From assembly GCF_047663525.1 (NCBI RefSeq), contig NC_092593.1, forward strand, positions 30,530,501 to 30,594,500: a stretch of DNA of 64,000 nucleotides. The letters run 5' to 3'. Position 1 is the stretch's first letter. Each line of letters begins with the position of its first letter. The notes below the pieces were generated by a model. That model saw only the letters and a list, made by a program, of their open reading frames with translations. It was not told where the DNA came from and made no database searches. A program made the translations under genes and the position numbers. Shown piece after piece: positions 1 through 10,200 of the stretch. Source of the stretch: Anas platyrhynchos (Eukaryota > Chordata > Aves > Anseriformes > Anatidae).

Positions 1-269
1 CCGAACGGGCCCTTTTTGGAGGCATTTTGCAGTTTCTCAGTTTGTGGACCAGAAAGGGAGCGCGGTGCCAGCAGCCCTGGGGCCGAAGCGTTGCGGTGCA
101 ATCCCCCCACACATCACGGGGCAGGAGCCTGGGGGCTTCAAAGGCTCTGGTACAGACCCCCCAGCTCCGAGCACTGCCAAAAAAAGGGGATTTTGGTGCC
201 ACCTTCCTCCGTGAGCTGCCCCCTCCCAGCACAGAGACGCGTCTGCTGCTCCCGCTCCGCGTGTCCGAC

Positions 270-360
270 TGCTCACGGCCGGGCTGATTGACTGCAGATC
301 TCCCTGTAACCCAGCTTAATTAGCAAGCTAATCAGGTCTGGAGATGGTTCCAATTTATTT
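270..360. promoter_or_regulatory. Candidate conserved regulatory island (TAAT-rich)
   Basis: A short AT-rich block stands out from GC-rich surroundings. It contains a TTAATTAG core followed closely by CTAATC, which are typical homeodomain-binding cores. It is complex, non-repetitive sequence. The enhancer role is inferred from composition and position only. Confidence 0.25.
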
Positions 361-734
361 ACTGGCTGCCACGCCGAGGTTCATGCCAGGTGAACAAATA
401 TGACAGGGTTTTGCCCTTTCCAGCACTCGGAGCTGGCAAAGCCTCCGCAGCCACAGGGCCAGCAGGGCAATGAGGTGCCCAGTGCCTGGGCTTGGGCGTG
501 TGGCTTCCCAGCCCGCTGCCTGCAGACAGGGACAGAAAAGGGACACGCTCTGCCCTTTGCACACCAGCAGGGCACTCGGGGAACATCCCAAATCCTCCTT
601 GTGGCGGGGACAGCACCAGGACAGGGTTGTCCATGGGTCCCCTCTTTTTGAAGGTGACCTAAAGCAGGGTTCGTACAACTCGTGCTTCTTAGTTTCTTCT
701 GGGTGCATGAAGACAACATGAAAGAGTTTGTTTG

Positions 735-735
<1 letters not shown>

Positions 736-790
<55 letters not shown>

Positions 791-792
791 TT
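736..792. repeat. (TTTA)n microsatellite
   Basis: About 14 uninterrupted tandem copies of a TTTA tetranucleotide are visible. Tetranucleotide tracts of this length are usually length-polymorphic. Confidence 0.95.
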
Positions 793-1369
793 CCTGCCCC
801 TGGTGCAGGATGAGGCCGCGCGGTAGTGGTGGCACCGAACGAGGGGAAGAAAGGGGAAAAATGGGAAACCTGCCAGAGGAGGCACTTGCCATGGCAAGCC
901 CCACATTTGGGGAGGGATGGCTCAAGCATCCCTCCCCAAAAAGGCAGCGGGCTTTGAGCTGCAGACCCCTAGGGTGGGGAACCCCCCACCTTGCTGGTTG
1001 GCTCTGATCTTTAATGGCCCTCCATATTTTAAGCAAAAAGCAGGAAAAAAAAACATCCTTGCTTCTAATTTGAATCTGCCTGGGTTGAGCTGCCAGCATT
1101 GATTCTCACCCGGCCTTTATCCCATTGATTAAAGAGCCCTTTAGCACCCGTTTTTCTCCCCACGAAGGCACTTAGGGACAATAATTGAGCCATTTCTCCT
1201 TCCACAAGGGGCGTGGATTTCACTCCCAAAATGCAACCAAGGTGACAGAGAGGGCCTGCAACCACCTCTTTTGAGGGGTACAGGCACCCCCAGGGGGTTT
1301 CGGAGCCGGGACAAGGGGGTCATGGTGCCAGTGGGGCTGGGAAGCCCTGATGGATGCGGCAGCACCGCG

Positions 1370-1750
1370 GGAGCAGAGGCTCTTCTGAAATCTCTTGCCG
1401 AATGGAGACAGTTATTAGAGGGAGTAATTGGGATCACCTTACTTTACAAATGTTACTTTGCAGAATGAGGCAGGAAGACAGATCGATCTCAACTATTATT
1501 CATTAAGGAAAGTCCTTTATAAATCCCAAATTAACAATTTCTCTTGGAGAGACTTCCTATTACCCTTCTTTCGCGGGAAGTTATTGCCGCTTTGGAAATG
1601 TTGAAATATGAAAATAATTGGGGAGGGGGAGAAATAGCAGTTGTGGGCTTCGGAGCCGAGCATCTGCTTAAAAAAAATACAGATGTGTGTCTTAAAAATG
1701 ACCATTACCCTAATTCAGAAGGGTTCGTTTTTGATAGATATGATTAGGCT
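1370..1750. promoter_or_regulatory. Candidate conserved non-coding element
   Basis: About 380 bp of complex AT-balanced sequence lies between GC-rich, low-complexity flanks. It has several homeodomain-type cores, such as GTAATTGG, TTATTCATTAA and AAATTAACAA. It contains no supported exon. Such islands near GBX genes are often deeply conserved enhancers, but no alignment was possible here. Confidence 0.3.
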
Positions 1751-3734
1751 GGGGACATAACGATGTTCATAAAAGCCCGAGTGGCTTCTCAGCAAGGAAC
1801 GGGCTATTTGTAAATGTTCAGGGCTCGGTGCCACCTCCACAAGTGATGGTGGTTTTGGGGAGGTCTGTGCTGTCCTTGCAGGACAAGCCCCATGGGCACG
1901 GGGGTCCCAGGGTCTGGGTGGAAGGGACCAGGGATGCTCTGTGGCTGCTCACAAGGGGATGCTGAGGAGCGAGATGTTGCCCAAAGAAGCCAGCTGCTTG
2001 GCTTCTTAGCTGCTTGGCTAGCAAAACACTATTACTTTTATCCCGTACATCCATCCCCATAGCTTCTTTTGGCTGTTCTGGCAATGCCAGCAAGGCAGAC
2101 CGACAGCTCTGAGAGCATCTAGGGCATGTACACACATTTTCCTTGTCCATCAGCAGCTCGGATGCTTCCTCGGCAGGAACAGCCGTCCCTCACAGGACCA
2201 CAGGCAGAAGGAAAACAGCGAGGGTTTCTCTTTAAGCTCAGGCAGATGCAGTTTTTTCACCCTGATTTCCCAGCACAACAGGGTTTGCTACCTTTTATTA
2301 AATAACCCCTGCTGATGCCCCTTTTTGGGAGGACAGTTTCGGGGGTTTGGGGGGATCTCAAGGTGGCTCGCCATGCAGCTGGGCACACAGAAATGCTTTT
2401 TCACCCTACAAGCTCGAGTTCCTCGCTGTCAATAACACGCTCCTAGATAATTATAAATGGGAATCTCCTGCTTTGCCTTTCTCTCTGTTAATTAATAGGA
2501 TTCGGGCATTAAAGTTGCCCCCCTGGTGCTGGCGATAGGCCCCTCGCTGCCGGTTCAGGCCCCTTGTTTCTCCCCCAGCCATCCTCGCAGGTAGGCACAG
2601 ACACCCCATATTTTACTGCCATTTCTCGACGAGCCCCCTGCCTCATCATTATTTTCCCTGGGGACAGCGGGGATTAATCCCAGGCCCCATTCCTCCGCAG
2701 GTGGTGGCGTGCCCCGGCACCGGGGCGATGCCGAGCAGCCGTCCGCTGGCAGGGAACAACGCAGCGCCGCGGATTTCGTCCCTACACCCGCTGACGAGGA
2801 AATGTCATTAAGCCAGGGCTGCCTGCTGCCGGAGGGAGCTCCTCTCCTGATGGCTTTTTCCTCGAGGAGGGGATTGGGAGGGGAAGGACCCCCCCAAATT
2901 CAGCCTGCCCGTGATGGTTACCAGGTCCCCTGTGCGCATAGGGCAGCGGGGCATCAGCAGGCAGATGCTCAGGGAGCTGCTTACAGCTAAAATGCCCCTT
3001 TCTGTGTTATTTATCTGGATTTCCTCCTCTATTTTCAGCTGGGGCTGGGAGCTAGCGCACCCAACGCGATGGGGAAAATGATGAATTTCTCACTGGGAGC
3101 TGAAAAGCAGGGCGTTAAAATCCATGTGGCTCTGAAAAAAAAAAAAGCCTCCAGCCCCAAGAAAGCCTCCATCCCCCCCCAAAAAGCCTCCGTCTCGCCT
3201 TCCTCCAGCAGGCCCGACAGCAAACGCAGCCCTTTTGCTTCTGCGCTCTCCCGGGCTGAGCCCCGGCCGGGGAAAGTTTTGTGAGTAAGTTTGCAGAGCC
3301 GGAGGGAGGGCGGCACAGATCGATTGGCGGGTTTAATAGGATCAGGTCAGTGTAATCCTGTTTTATCCATTGTAATTCAGGCAGGCAAGGAGACCTCAAA
3401 CTATAGGGGAAGGGGCTTTTAAAACCTCAGCGGTCCTGCCACAAAGCCAGAGGCTGGGGCCGGGACAAAAGCGGGAGAGAGGATGAAGTGGCTTGAAATA
3501 AATAGATTAAGGCTCTCTATGGGCCGGGCATAGCGGGAGGGAGAAAAGAGCAAGCGAGGGGCGGCCCGTGGCGGACAGGGGGGGACAGGAAGGGACCCGG
3601 CACCCCCAGGGGGGGTTTTGGGCAGCCCAGCAGCGGGTCCCCTCCCTCCGTGCCACAGGGGGGGGGGATTCGCCCCTGGATGGGGAGAGCTCCCCCCCGC
3701 ACCCCCCTGCCCCTCCGCGTGGTTTCCGAAGGGT

Positions 3735-3875
3735 TGGGGCAGGCAATCAATTTTTATGATGCAATTTATAATTCATACAGGTTGTCTTCGTGCATATGGT
3801 GTTGCTTTTGTGTGTCAGGGTGCCGGGTGCTTTATGACGGCGGCGGCGCGATTTGCATTCACGCCCGCTTGCCGG
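3735..3875. promoter_or_regulatory. Candidate regulatory element with perfect POU octamer
   Basis: The island has TTTATGAT and TTTATGAC (HOX/CDX-like) cores, a TTTATAATTCAT stretch, and a perfect octamer ATTTGCAT at 3851-3858. It is sharply more AT-rich than its flanks. POU proteins bind this octamer, which is established knowledge. Regulation of GBX2 from here is inference. Confidence 0.35.
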
Positions 3876-4091
3876 CCTCATCGCTCTCGCCGCCGCCGCA
3901 GAAGGGGACGCAGATGAAGATGGATACGGCCCCCTGGAAACCTGGGGGGGACCCCTCGCTGTGCCCTGGCCCTCCTGGAGGAGGTGGCACCCCCCTGGAG
4001 CCAGCCATCCCACGATGGGGTCTCCCATGGGTGCCACACATTTGGGGATGGGGGAGATGCTCGGTCCTTGGAGTGCTTGGTTCCCAGTAGA

Positions 4092-4178
4092 CCCCCTTGC
4101 ACATCTCTCTTGACCCCTTTTCCCACCTCTCCAGGTCCCCTTTCCCACCTCTCCGGACCCCCTTTCTCATCTTTCTGC
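4092..4178. repeat. Short pyrimidine-rich tandem repeat, about 22 bp unit
   Basis: Roughly four diverged copies of a unit like CCCCTTTTCCCACCTCTCC follow one another. The two central copies are nearly identical. It is a local minisatellite with no coding meaning. Confidence 0.7.
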
Positions 4179-4739
4179 CCCCCCCAGGCTCAGCCCCCAT
4201 CCTGGGGATCTCCCCCCAAAGGGTCTCCTGTTGCCAGCGGGGTCAGCTCTCATCCCCCGGGGGCCAGAGGGGCAGGTAAAAGGCACAAAGCCTCCCCTCG
4301 CCCGGTCCCAGCTGAAATAATTAAACCAATTAAGTCAACACAAACAGAAACAAGACGGAAGGCGGCTGTGGGTGCCCCCCTTCCCCTTCACAGGGAGCAG
4401 CTGTGCCCCCCCGGGGCGGCCCCAATGTGCCCGGCTGGGCTTGCCCCCGAGCTGCCCACCTGGTGGGGGGCTTGGGGAGGATATTTAGGGGTGGGGGGGA
4501 CATTTAGAAGCAGTGATGTCTCAGTTAAGAGTAGGGGAAGAGCTGCTGGAGAGGGCATCCCTCCTGCGGCCACGTCCTGCTGCTGACCACGGAAAGGCAT
4601 CGCCCTATGGGGCAAGGTATGGGGCAATGTAAGGGGGTGCTCCTGGGGGGATTTGGGGGGTTTCGGGGGGGATTTCCCCCCCTCTCCAAGCCAGGGCTGC
4701 TCGGAGCAGGCCAGTGCTCCTGCCGCGCTCCCCGAGCAG

Positions 4740-5190
4740 CGCAATTATTTGATCTGCAGATGTAAGAGGAATTTATTGTAACAACAAATATAGTGATGTC
4801 AAAACCCAACCTTGGATTAAAGCCGGCAGCCAAAGGGGAAGTGTATTAATTTCAAACAGCATCAGAGGCCAGTGCCTATTAGGACGAGCTATTCTTCAGA
4901 CCCCCCCATCAGAATTAATCATTGGGAGTTAATTTGAAGCTCAGACAAGTTGCTGTTAATTTAGTGCAGGGAGGACGGGATGGAATAAAAAGCTGAGGTG
5001 CTGGCCGGGCCTCCTGGGTCTCATTAATCAGCGAGCTGAGACGGCCTGGCTTGATTACAATTTGCAAAAAAATTCATTAGAGCCTGGGCGATTGACAATT
5101 TTTCTCTCTGCCTGTGATCTGACTCATTAGGCAGCCAAATGAAAGCCATGATGATGGTGATGATGACAGCTATCAACCCCCTCGCTTGTT
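4740..5190. promoter_or_regulatory. Candidate conserved non-coding element downstream of GBX2
   Basis: This is the largest complex AT-balanced island in the left flank. It carries several TAAT cores (for example GAATTAATCATT, GTTAATTTG, TCATTAATCAG), ATTGACAATTT (SOX/TALE-like) and a perfect AP-1 heptamer TGACTCA at 5120-5126. No exon or repeat explains it. It resembles developmental enhancers around homeobox genes. Confidence is limited because no cross-species alignment was available. Confidence 0.4.
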
Positions 5191-6178
5191 TATCTCCTTC
5201 TCCTCTGGCCCCGGCCCGGGGCTCCCCCCAGCCCCACTGCTGGGGGGCAAAGGGGACCCCAGCCCGCGGAGCAGACAACTTCCCTGCGCCTGGGGCAGGT
5301 GCCAGCTCCGCTAGCGAGGGCTGCTGGGCTTCCCCCAGCCCCTGGGGGGGGACACGGGGGTGAGGAGCAGCTGCTCCTCCCTAAAATGCCCCCCCTGCAC
5401 CCGCGGGTGGGGGTAGAGTTGGGCTGCAGCTTGCCCAAGCCGGCCCCAGAAAGAAAAAAATATATATATATATAACAATACAACAATAATAATAAAAAAC
5501 GAAATAAATTGAAAGGGAAAAAATACTATAAAAATAAAATCACCCACGAAGAGCGCTGCCCCACGCGTGTCCCCACCGCTTGCACCCGCGCGGAAAGGCA
5601 AGCTGCAATTAGTAATAATAAATTATAATGGTAACGAGGAGAATTAAAGCCGGAGGAGCGGGCAGGGGGGATGCTGAAGGGCCAGACCTGCCGCCAGTGC
5701 CCACGGCCCCGCGCGTCTGCGGCGGCTCCGTCCCGTTTTGGGGCCCCAAAGAGGGGAAAAAATTAAAATTAAAAAAAAATGGGAAAAATAAAAAAGCACA
5801 ACTGAGCTAAATGATGTCAGTATCGGCACCAAGCGCTGCCTCCCCCCTGATCGGCTCACTGAGACCCCCCCCCCGACTCCCCCCCACTCTCCCTGCTCAA
5901 TTTTACCATTTTAAAGCAAATTCAAGCTTTTTATTTCCCCCCACTCCCTCCATCCCTGCCCAGCCCCAACGGCTGCTGGAAGTGGGGCCAAAAAGGGGCA
6001 AAATCGGGCAAAGTGGGCAGCAGGGGTCCCCCCCCCAGCCCCCCCGACCCCCTCCGTTCACGGTGGCCGCAGCAAGGAAAAAATCAGATCAACGCCAAAT
6101 TCGGGACCGAGCCGGCAGGGGAAGCGGAGGGCTTGGTGTTGTGTTTTTTTTTTTTGTCTTTTTGTTTCTTTGTCAGTT

Positions 6179-6184
6179 TTTATT
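6179..6184 (-). other. GBX2: GBX2 polyadenylation signal candidate
   Basis: AATAAA reads on the minus strand (TTTATT on plus), about 890 nt beyond the GBX2 stop. It is the first convincing canonical hexamer in a plausible 3' UTR context. The 3' UTR would then cover about 6160-7074. The actual cleavage site was not observed. Confidence 0.55.
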
Positions 6185-7074
6185 CACAAGACTGAGTTTG
6201 CTTTTTAAATTTCATAACTTATAAGGAAATAAGCTACATTGAAATAAATTAAACACAATAGAGAAGATCGTGCTTTTTTTTTTTTTTTCCTTCTTCTTCC
6301 TTTCCCCCCTCCTCTCTTTCTCTCTCTGTTTTAAAACATGGCTCGGTAGAATCGGCAAACCAAATCGACAGAAAGCCAGGCAAAAAATATATTTAAAAAC
6401 CCGTCACCCGGTGCCTGTCCCTCAGCCATCCGAAGTAAAACAAAACAACAGAAAAGGCATGAAACCAACCCCTCGGCTTCGTTTCGTTTCGCTCTCCTCT
6501 CTCTCTCTCCCTTGTTTTTTGTTTTTTTTTATTTTACCTTTCGCACCGCTAAGAAACAAAACCCCAAAGCTGGCTACGTGTGCGCTGCGGGTTTCGCTGG
6601 GGGGGGTTCTGCTGGCGAGGGGGGCACGGGTGAATTTGGGCTGGATCCAGCGGCGGTGGCGGCGGTGGCAGGGCTCTGCTCGCCCGGTCCCGTCGCAGCC
6701 GCGCCGCCGCAGCCGAGGCAGCACGACCGTGTATGTACAACGTGGGGCAGCACGGTAATAATAAATATCTGCGCGTCTCTCCCAGGGTTTGGTATTCCCG
6801 CTTCCCAAACAAAACAAAAAAAAAATTCAGTTTCAAAGCCTCTTCCCTCTGCGGGCTCTCAGGACGTGGAAAGTTTCGCTGCAAAGTTCGCTCGAGGCTG
6901 GGGTTTGCTGCGAGCTCGCGGAGGGCTTTTGCTGTCGTCAGGGGCTCGGGTTTTGCTTCTGTGTTTTTTTTTTTTTTTTTCCTCTTCTCTTTTCTTTTCG
7001 GCTGGGTCGCTGTCAAACCCCGGCTGGGAAACTTTTCCTCCAAACCCCGTGGCTCTGAGGGCAGGGGGGGGGGA

Positions 7075-7598
7075 TCAGGGTCGGGCTTGCTCCAGCTGCT
7101 GGTGCTGACTCCTGATGGCAAACCTGCTGACGTGCACCGGGATGGGCACCACGATCTTAGGGTTTCGGGACGGCTCCCCCGTCTTGGAGTTGGCGTTGCC
7201 CGCCTTGACCCGTTTCCATTTGGCCCTCCTGTTCTGGAACCAGATTTTCACCTGCACCTCGCTGAGTTTGAGGGCGTGCGCGATCTGGGACCTCTCGGTC
7301 AGGGACAGGTACTTTTTGCAGTGAAACTCCTTCTCCAGCTCCAGCAGCTGCTCGCTGGTGAAGGCCGTTCGCCTCCTCCGGTTTTTGCCGGTGGACGTGG
7401 TGTTGTTGGAGTTGTTGGCGCTCTGGGGGTTCTCCTCCAGCGCGTTGCCAGAGTCCTCTTCCTTGTGAGCCGCCTGGCCGGGGATGTTGTCGTCGGAGCT
7501 GTAGTCTAGGTCGCTGTCCATGGAGAAACTTTCCTCCTTGCCCTTCGCGTCGTCCTCCCCCTTGGGGTCCTCCTTCCCCTGGCCCCGCAGAGCCCCAG
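7075..7598 (-). CDS. GBX2: GBX2 coding exon 2 (homeodomain)
   Basis: This exon encodes residues 172-345 and the TGA stop at 7077-7075. The acceptor is CGCTTCCAG. It contains an acidic/lysine-rich segment, the homeodomain and the conserved C-terminal tail. Confidence 0.97.
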
Positions 7599-8474
7599 CT
7601 GGAAGCGAAGCAGAGGGGGCAGAGGCCCTCGGTTAGCGGCTGGCCCCTTCCATCCCGCGCCCCACCACCTCGGAGGGGGGGATCTGGGGGTGGGGAGCGG
7701 GACACGGGATGGGGACCCCCGGGGATGCAGGCTGGGGACCCTCGGGGTTGGGGGCTGCAGGATGGGGACCCGTGGGGCTGCAGGATGGGAACCCTTGGGG
7801 TTTTGGGATGCAGGATGGGGGCTCCTGGCGATGAGGGCTGCGGACCCCCGGGGCTGGGGGCTGCAGGCTGGGGACCCCCGCCGCCCCTCGCCCCCCAGCC
7901 CGGCGCCGTCCGCCCCGTCGAGGCGTGCGGCTGCTCCCCTCGGGCCCCCCCCAAACTCACCGAGGGAAGCCTGGACGGCGTCGGCGGCCGGGAAGGGCAG
8001 CAGGGCGCCCCCGTCCTTGGCCAGGAAGGCTTTGCCGTCGTCGCCGCCGCCGTCGGGGGGCAAGCCGTCGGCTTTGTCGAAGTTGCCCGGGGGCGCGAAC
8101 TTCCTGGCGGCCTCCTGGTGCTGCGGGGAGGCGGAGAAGGCTCCGGGCAGCGTGGCCATCAGGGTGGAGGTGAGGGCCATGCCCTGCGCCAGGCCGGAGC
8201 AGAAGCCGGAGGGCAGGCTGGGCAGCTGGTGGTGGTGCGGGTGCGCGGGGGGCAGCGGCGGCTGCAGGGCGCCCTGCGGCAGGGCGGGGGGGGGCGGCGG
8301 CGGCGGGGGCAGCACGACGGGCCGGTAGGGCACGAACATGGGGTAGCCGGTGTAGACGAAGTGCCCGGGGGCCGGCGGCGGGGGGCTGCCGATGAGCGAG
8401 TCGATGCTGAAGGCCGTGCTGCTCCCCAGCGGGCGCTGCATCATCATCAGCGAGGGCTGGAAAGCCGCGCTCAT
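7075..8474 (-). CDS. GBX2: GBX2, gastrulation brain homeobox 2 (345 aa, two coding exons)
   Basis: GBX2 is a nuclear homeodomain transcription factor. It sets the anterior hindbrain side of the midbrain-hindbrain boundary and also acts in thalamus, inner ear and neural crest. Coding exon 1 is 8474-7961 and coding exon 2 is 7598-7075. They are joined by a 362-bp GT-AG intron that splits a codon after its first base. Residues 22-28 (FSIDSLI) form an eh1-like Groucho-binding motif. A proline run lies near residues 56-63. The homeodomain is residues 244-303 with W48, Q50 and N51 intact ([10 protein letters not shown]). The tail reads on through [13 protein letters not shown] to QLEQARP. The N-terminus MSAAF and the tail identify GBX2 rather than GBX1. 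Family length is about 348 aa in human. The start ATG at 8474 matches known GBX2 proteins and has G at -3, although the frame stays open upstream. Confidence 0.97.
7599..7960 (-). other. GBX2: GBX2 intron with G-rich minisatellite
   Basis: The only coding intron is 362 bp with GT and AG ends. Most of it (about 7693-7885 on plus) is a degenerate tandem repeat of roughly 25-30 bp, with a core like GCTGCAGGATGGGGACCC on the plus strand. The transcript strand is therefore C-rich and the template strand has many G-runs. Confidence 0.85.
7961..8474 (-). CDS. GBX2: GBX2 coding exon 1
   Basis: This exon encodes residues 1-171 plus the first base of codon 172. The donor on the minus strand is CTCG|GTGAGT. 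It holds the eh1-like motif, the YTGYPMF segment and the proline- and histidine-rich linker. Within GBX2 its first 50 residues are highly conserved, while the glycine/aspartate-rich stretch around residues 137-147 differs from mammals. Confidence 0.96.
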
Positions 8475-8494
8475 GCCGGAGCAGCCGCCGCCTT

Positions 8495-8534
8495 CCTCCT
8501 CCTCCTCCTCCTCCTCCTCCTCCTCCTCCTCCTC
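8495..8534. repeat. GBX2: (CCT)n trinucleotide tract in GBX2 leader
   Basis: About 13 CCT units on plus (AGG/GAG on the transcript) lie just upstream of the GBX2 ATG. If translated in the GBX2 frame they would encode a run of about 14 glutamates. Length polymorphism is likely. Confidence 0.9.
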
Positions 8535-9002
8535 TTGGTCGTTCCTCGTCCTCAGCGCCGCGCAGCGCCCACGCGTGGGGCACAGCCGGGGCGGAGCGGG
8601 GCCGCTCCCCGCAGCCGCCGCCGCCGCCGCCGCCGCAGCCCGCACATGGGGGCCCGGCCGCCCCCCGCGCCCCCCGCCGCCCCCCGCCGCTCCCCGCCGC
8701 CGCGCTGCCTCTGCCCGCCCGCGCCGCCCGCGCCCATTCACATTTTGCCCGGTGGGAACCCGCACCGCACCACGTGCCCGCCGCCGCCAACGCCCATTGG
8801 GCAGGGAGGCGCGAGGGGCGGGGCTTAGCCGCCTCCGGACACGCCCCCTCGCTACGAGGCCACGCCCCCTCCCTCCCTCCCTCCCGCCCCCCCCCCCCGG
8901 CCCACGCGTGGGGGGCGCCCCCCCCGTGGGGGCCCCGCGGGCGCGGCGTGGGACGGGGCCCGGCAGCCGCCCCCCGGCTGAGCGCCCGCTGCACCATCCT
9001 TT

Positions 9003-9737
9003 TTAACCAAGTTATTCTGTCTTTTTTTTAACCTTTTTATTATTTCTTTAAAAAAATTATTATTTTTAAACTATTTTACTATTTTTTTAAATTGTTCTTT
9101 AACTCTTTCCTGATTTTTTCAACTTTTTATAACTACTTTACGTTTTTTTTAACTCATTCTTAGTTTTAACTCTTATTTTTAAATTACTTTATTTTTATTT
9201 TAACTACTTTATTATTATCATAACTACTTTATTATTATTATAACTCTTTATTATTATTTTAACTGTTTTATTATTTTTTTGAAAAACTATCCTATTATTA
9301 ACAACTCTTTTTCTTATTGCTCCCAGCTTTTCTATTATTTTCTAACTTTTTTCCTTCTTACTATCAACTCCTTTCTCATTTCTTAACCTATTTTATCCTT
9401 TAACTATTTTACCACTTAACCATTTCATTTCTTAGCTATTTTATTATTAAACAATTTATTTTATTATTTAAACAATTTTATTATTTTTTAAACCAATCCA
9501 TTATTGTTTTAAACTATTTTACTGTTTTTTTAACCATTCCATTATTTTTTAAACTATTTTAGTCTTTTTAACTATTCCATTATTACACTTTATTATTTCT
9601 TTAAACTACTTTATTATTCCTTAAACTACTTTATTATTTTTTTAAACCACTTTATTATTTTTTAAAGTACTTTATTATTTTTTTTAAACTACTTTATTAT
9701 TTTTTAAACTATTTTATTCACGCTTTTCTCTCCCTCT

Positions 9738-9739
<2 letters not shown>
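9003..9739. repeat. AT-rich degenerate minisatellite, about 20-22 bp unit
   Basis: Some 30 or more imperfect copies of a unit like AACTACTTTATTATTTTT follow each other. The copies at the right end (about 9600-9715) are the most regular and those near 9000-9400 the most diverged. A and T dominate, with almost no G on the plus strand. The repeat abuts the GBX2 CpG island with an abrupt composition change at about 9000. Confidence 0.85.

Positions 9740-9769
<30 letters not shown>
9740..9769. repeat. Poly-T tract
   Basis: An uninterrupted run of about 30 T follows the AT-rich minisatellite. Confidence 0.95.
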
Positions 9770-9774
9770 CCCCA

Positions 9775-10200
9775 ATCTGAAAAGCCCCCAAATAGGCTCC
9801 ATGTGGTTCTGGGTAAAGTCAGCCCCTGGCTTGGCTTTGAAATTGCTTCTGCAATTATGTAAAAGAGCCATTCAGCATCACGGCGGAATTAAAAGCGAGC
9901 GAGGCTGCTCCCTTTTCTCCGGCGAGCCTCTCATGTTGGCCGGCTCAAAGCCTTTCCAACACGACGTCTTTGCTGAGGACAAAAGGCGGAACAAAAAAAA
10001 AAAAAAAAAAAAAAAAAAGAAAAAGAAAAAAAAAAAGAGGGGAGAAAAAAAAAAAGCCCCCAAACTTGTAAATTGAACGTCAAGGGAACTTTACACAATT
10101 TCAAAGGCCATAAATAATGATAAAGGGACCAGGCGAAGAGGCAAACCCAGGCAATTAATGGAGGTTCCCAAGCAAAGATCAAGTGGTTTGGAAAATAAAA
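9775..10200. promoter_or_regulatory. Candidate regulatory island split by a poly-A tract
   Basis: Complex sequence on each side of an A-rich tract (9993-10055) carries AT-rich cores such as GCAATTATGTAAAAG, CCATAAATAATGATAAAG and GGCAATTAATGG. It lies about 1.3-1.7 kb upstream of the GBX2 start. No exon is supported. The regulatory role is inferred from position and composition. Confidence 0.3.
9993..10055. repeat. Poly-A tract
   Basis: A run of about 26 A continues as interrupted A-rich sequence with a few G bases. It could be a retroposon tail or simple slippage; no element body is recognisable beside it. Confidence 0.9.

Larger units (their letters stand above)
1..6178. other. Non-coding DNA downstream of GBX2
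   Basis: I see no protein-coding exon here. Open frames are short and lie in GC-rich sequence without splice-site support or recognisable domains. The stretch mixes G/C-rich, repeat-poor sequence with short AT-rich islands that contain TAAT homeodomain cores; these are listed separately as candidate regulatory elements. In the human locus AGAP1 lies on this side of GBX2, but no AGAP1 exon is recognisable within this window. Confidence 0.7.
7500..8960. promoter_or_regulatory. GBX2: GBX2 CpG island and promoter region
   Basis: CpG-dense, very GC-rich sequence covers coding exon 1 and about 500 bp upstream. Upstream of the start on the minus strand are a CCAAT box (8800-8796), GC boxes (for example GGGGCGGGG at 8815-8823 on plus, and GCCCC elements near 8841-8870) and an E-box CACGTG at 8771-8776. 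No TATA box is evident, so dispersed initiation from this region is likely. The exact start site cannot be placed. Confidence 0.65.

Noticed and set aside
7075-8474. Identification as GBX1 with neighbours ASB10 and IQCA1L
   Set aside because: The homeodomain alone fits both paralogues, but the N-terminus [20 protein letters not shown] and the tail match GBX2. The neighbouring genes fit ASB18 and IQCA1 better.
7725-8828. Long plus-strand open frame (367 codons) across GBX2
   Set aside because: It is the antisense shadow of GC-rich GBX2 coding and leader sequence. The product is Gly/Arg/Ala-rich low complexity with no domain.
9003-9739. CRISPR-like regular repeat array
   Set aside because: There are no distinct spacers. 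The units are contiguous, degenerate and A/T-only, as in a eukaryotic minisatellite.
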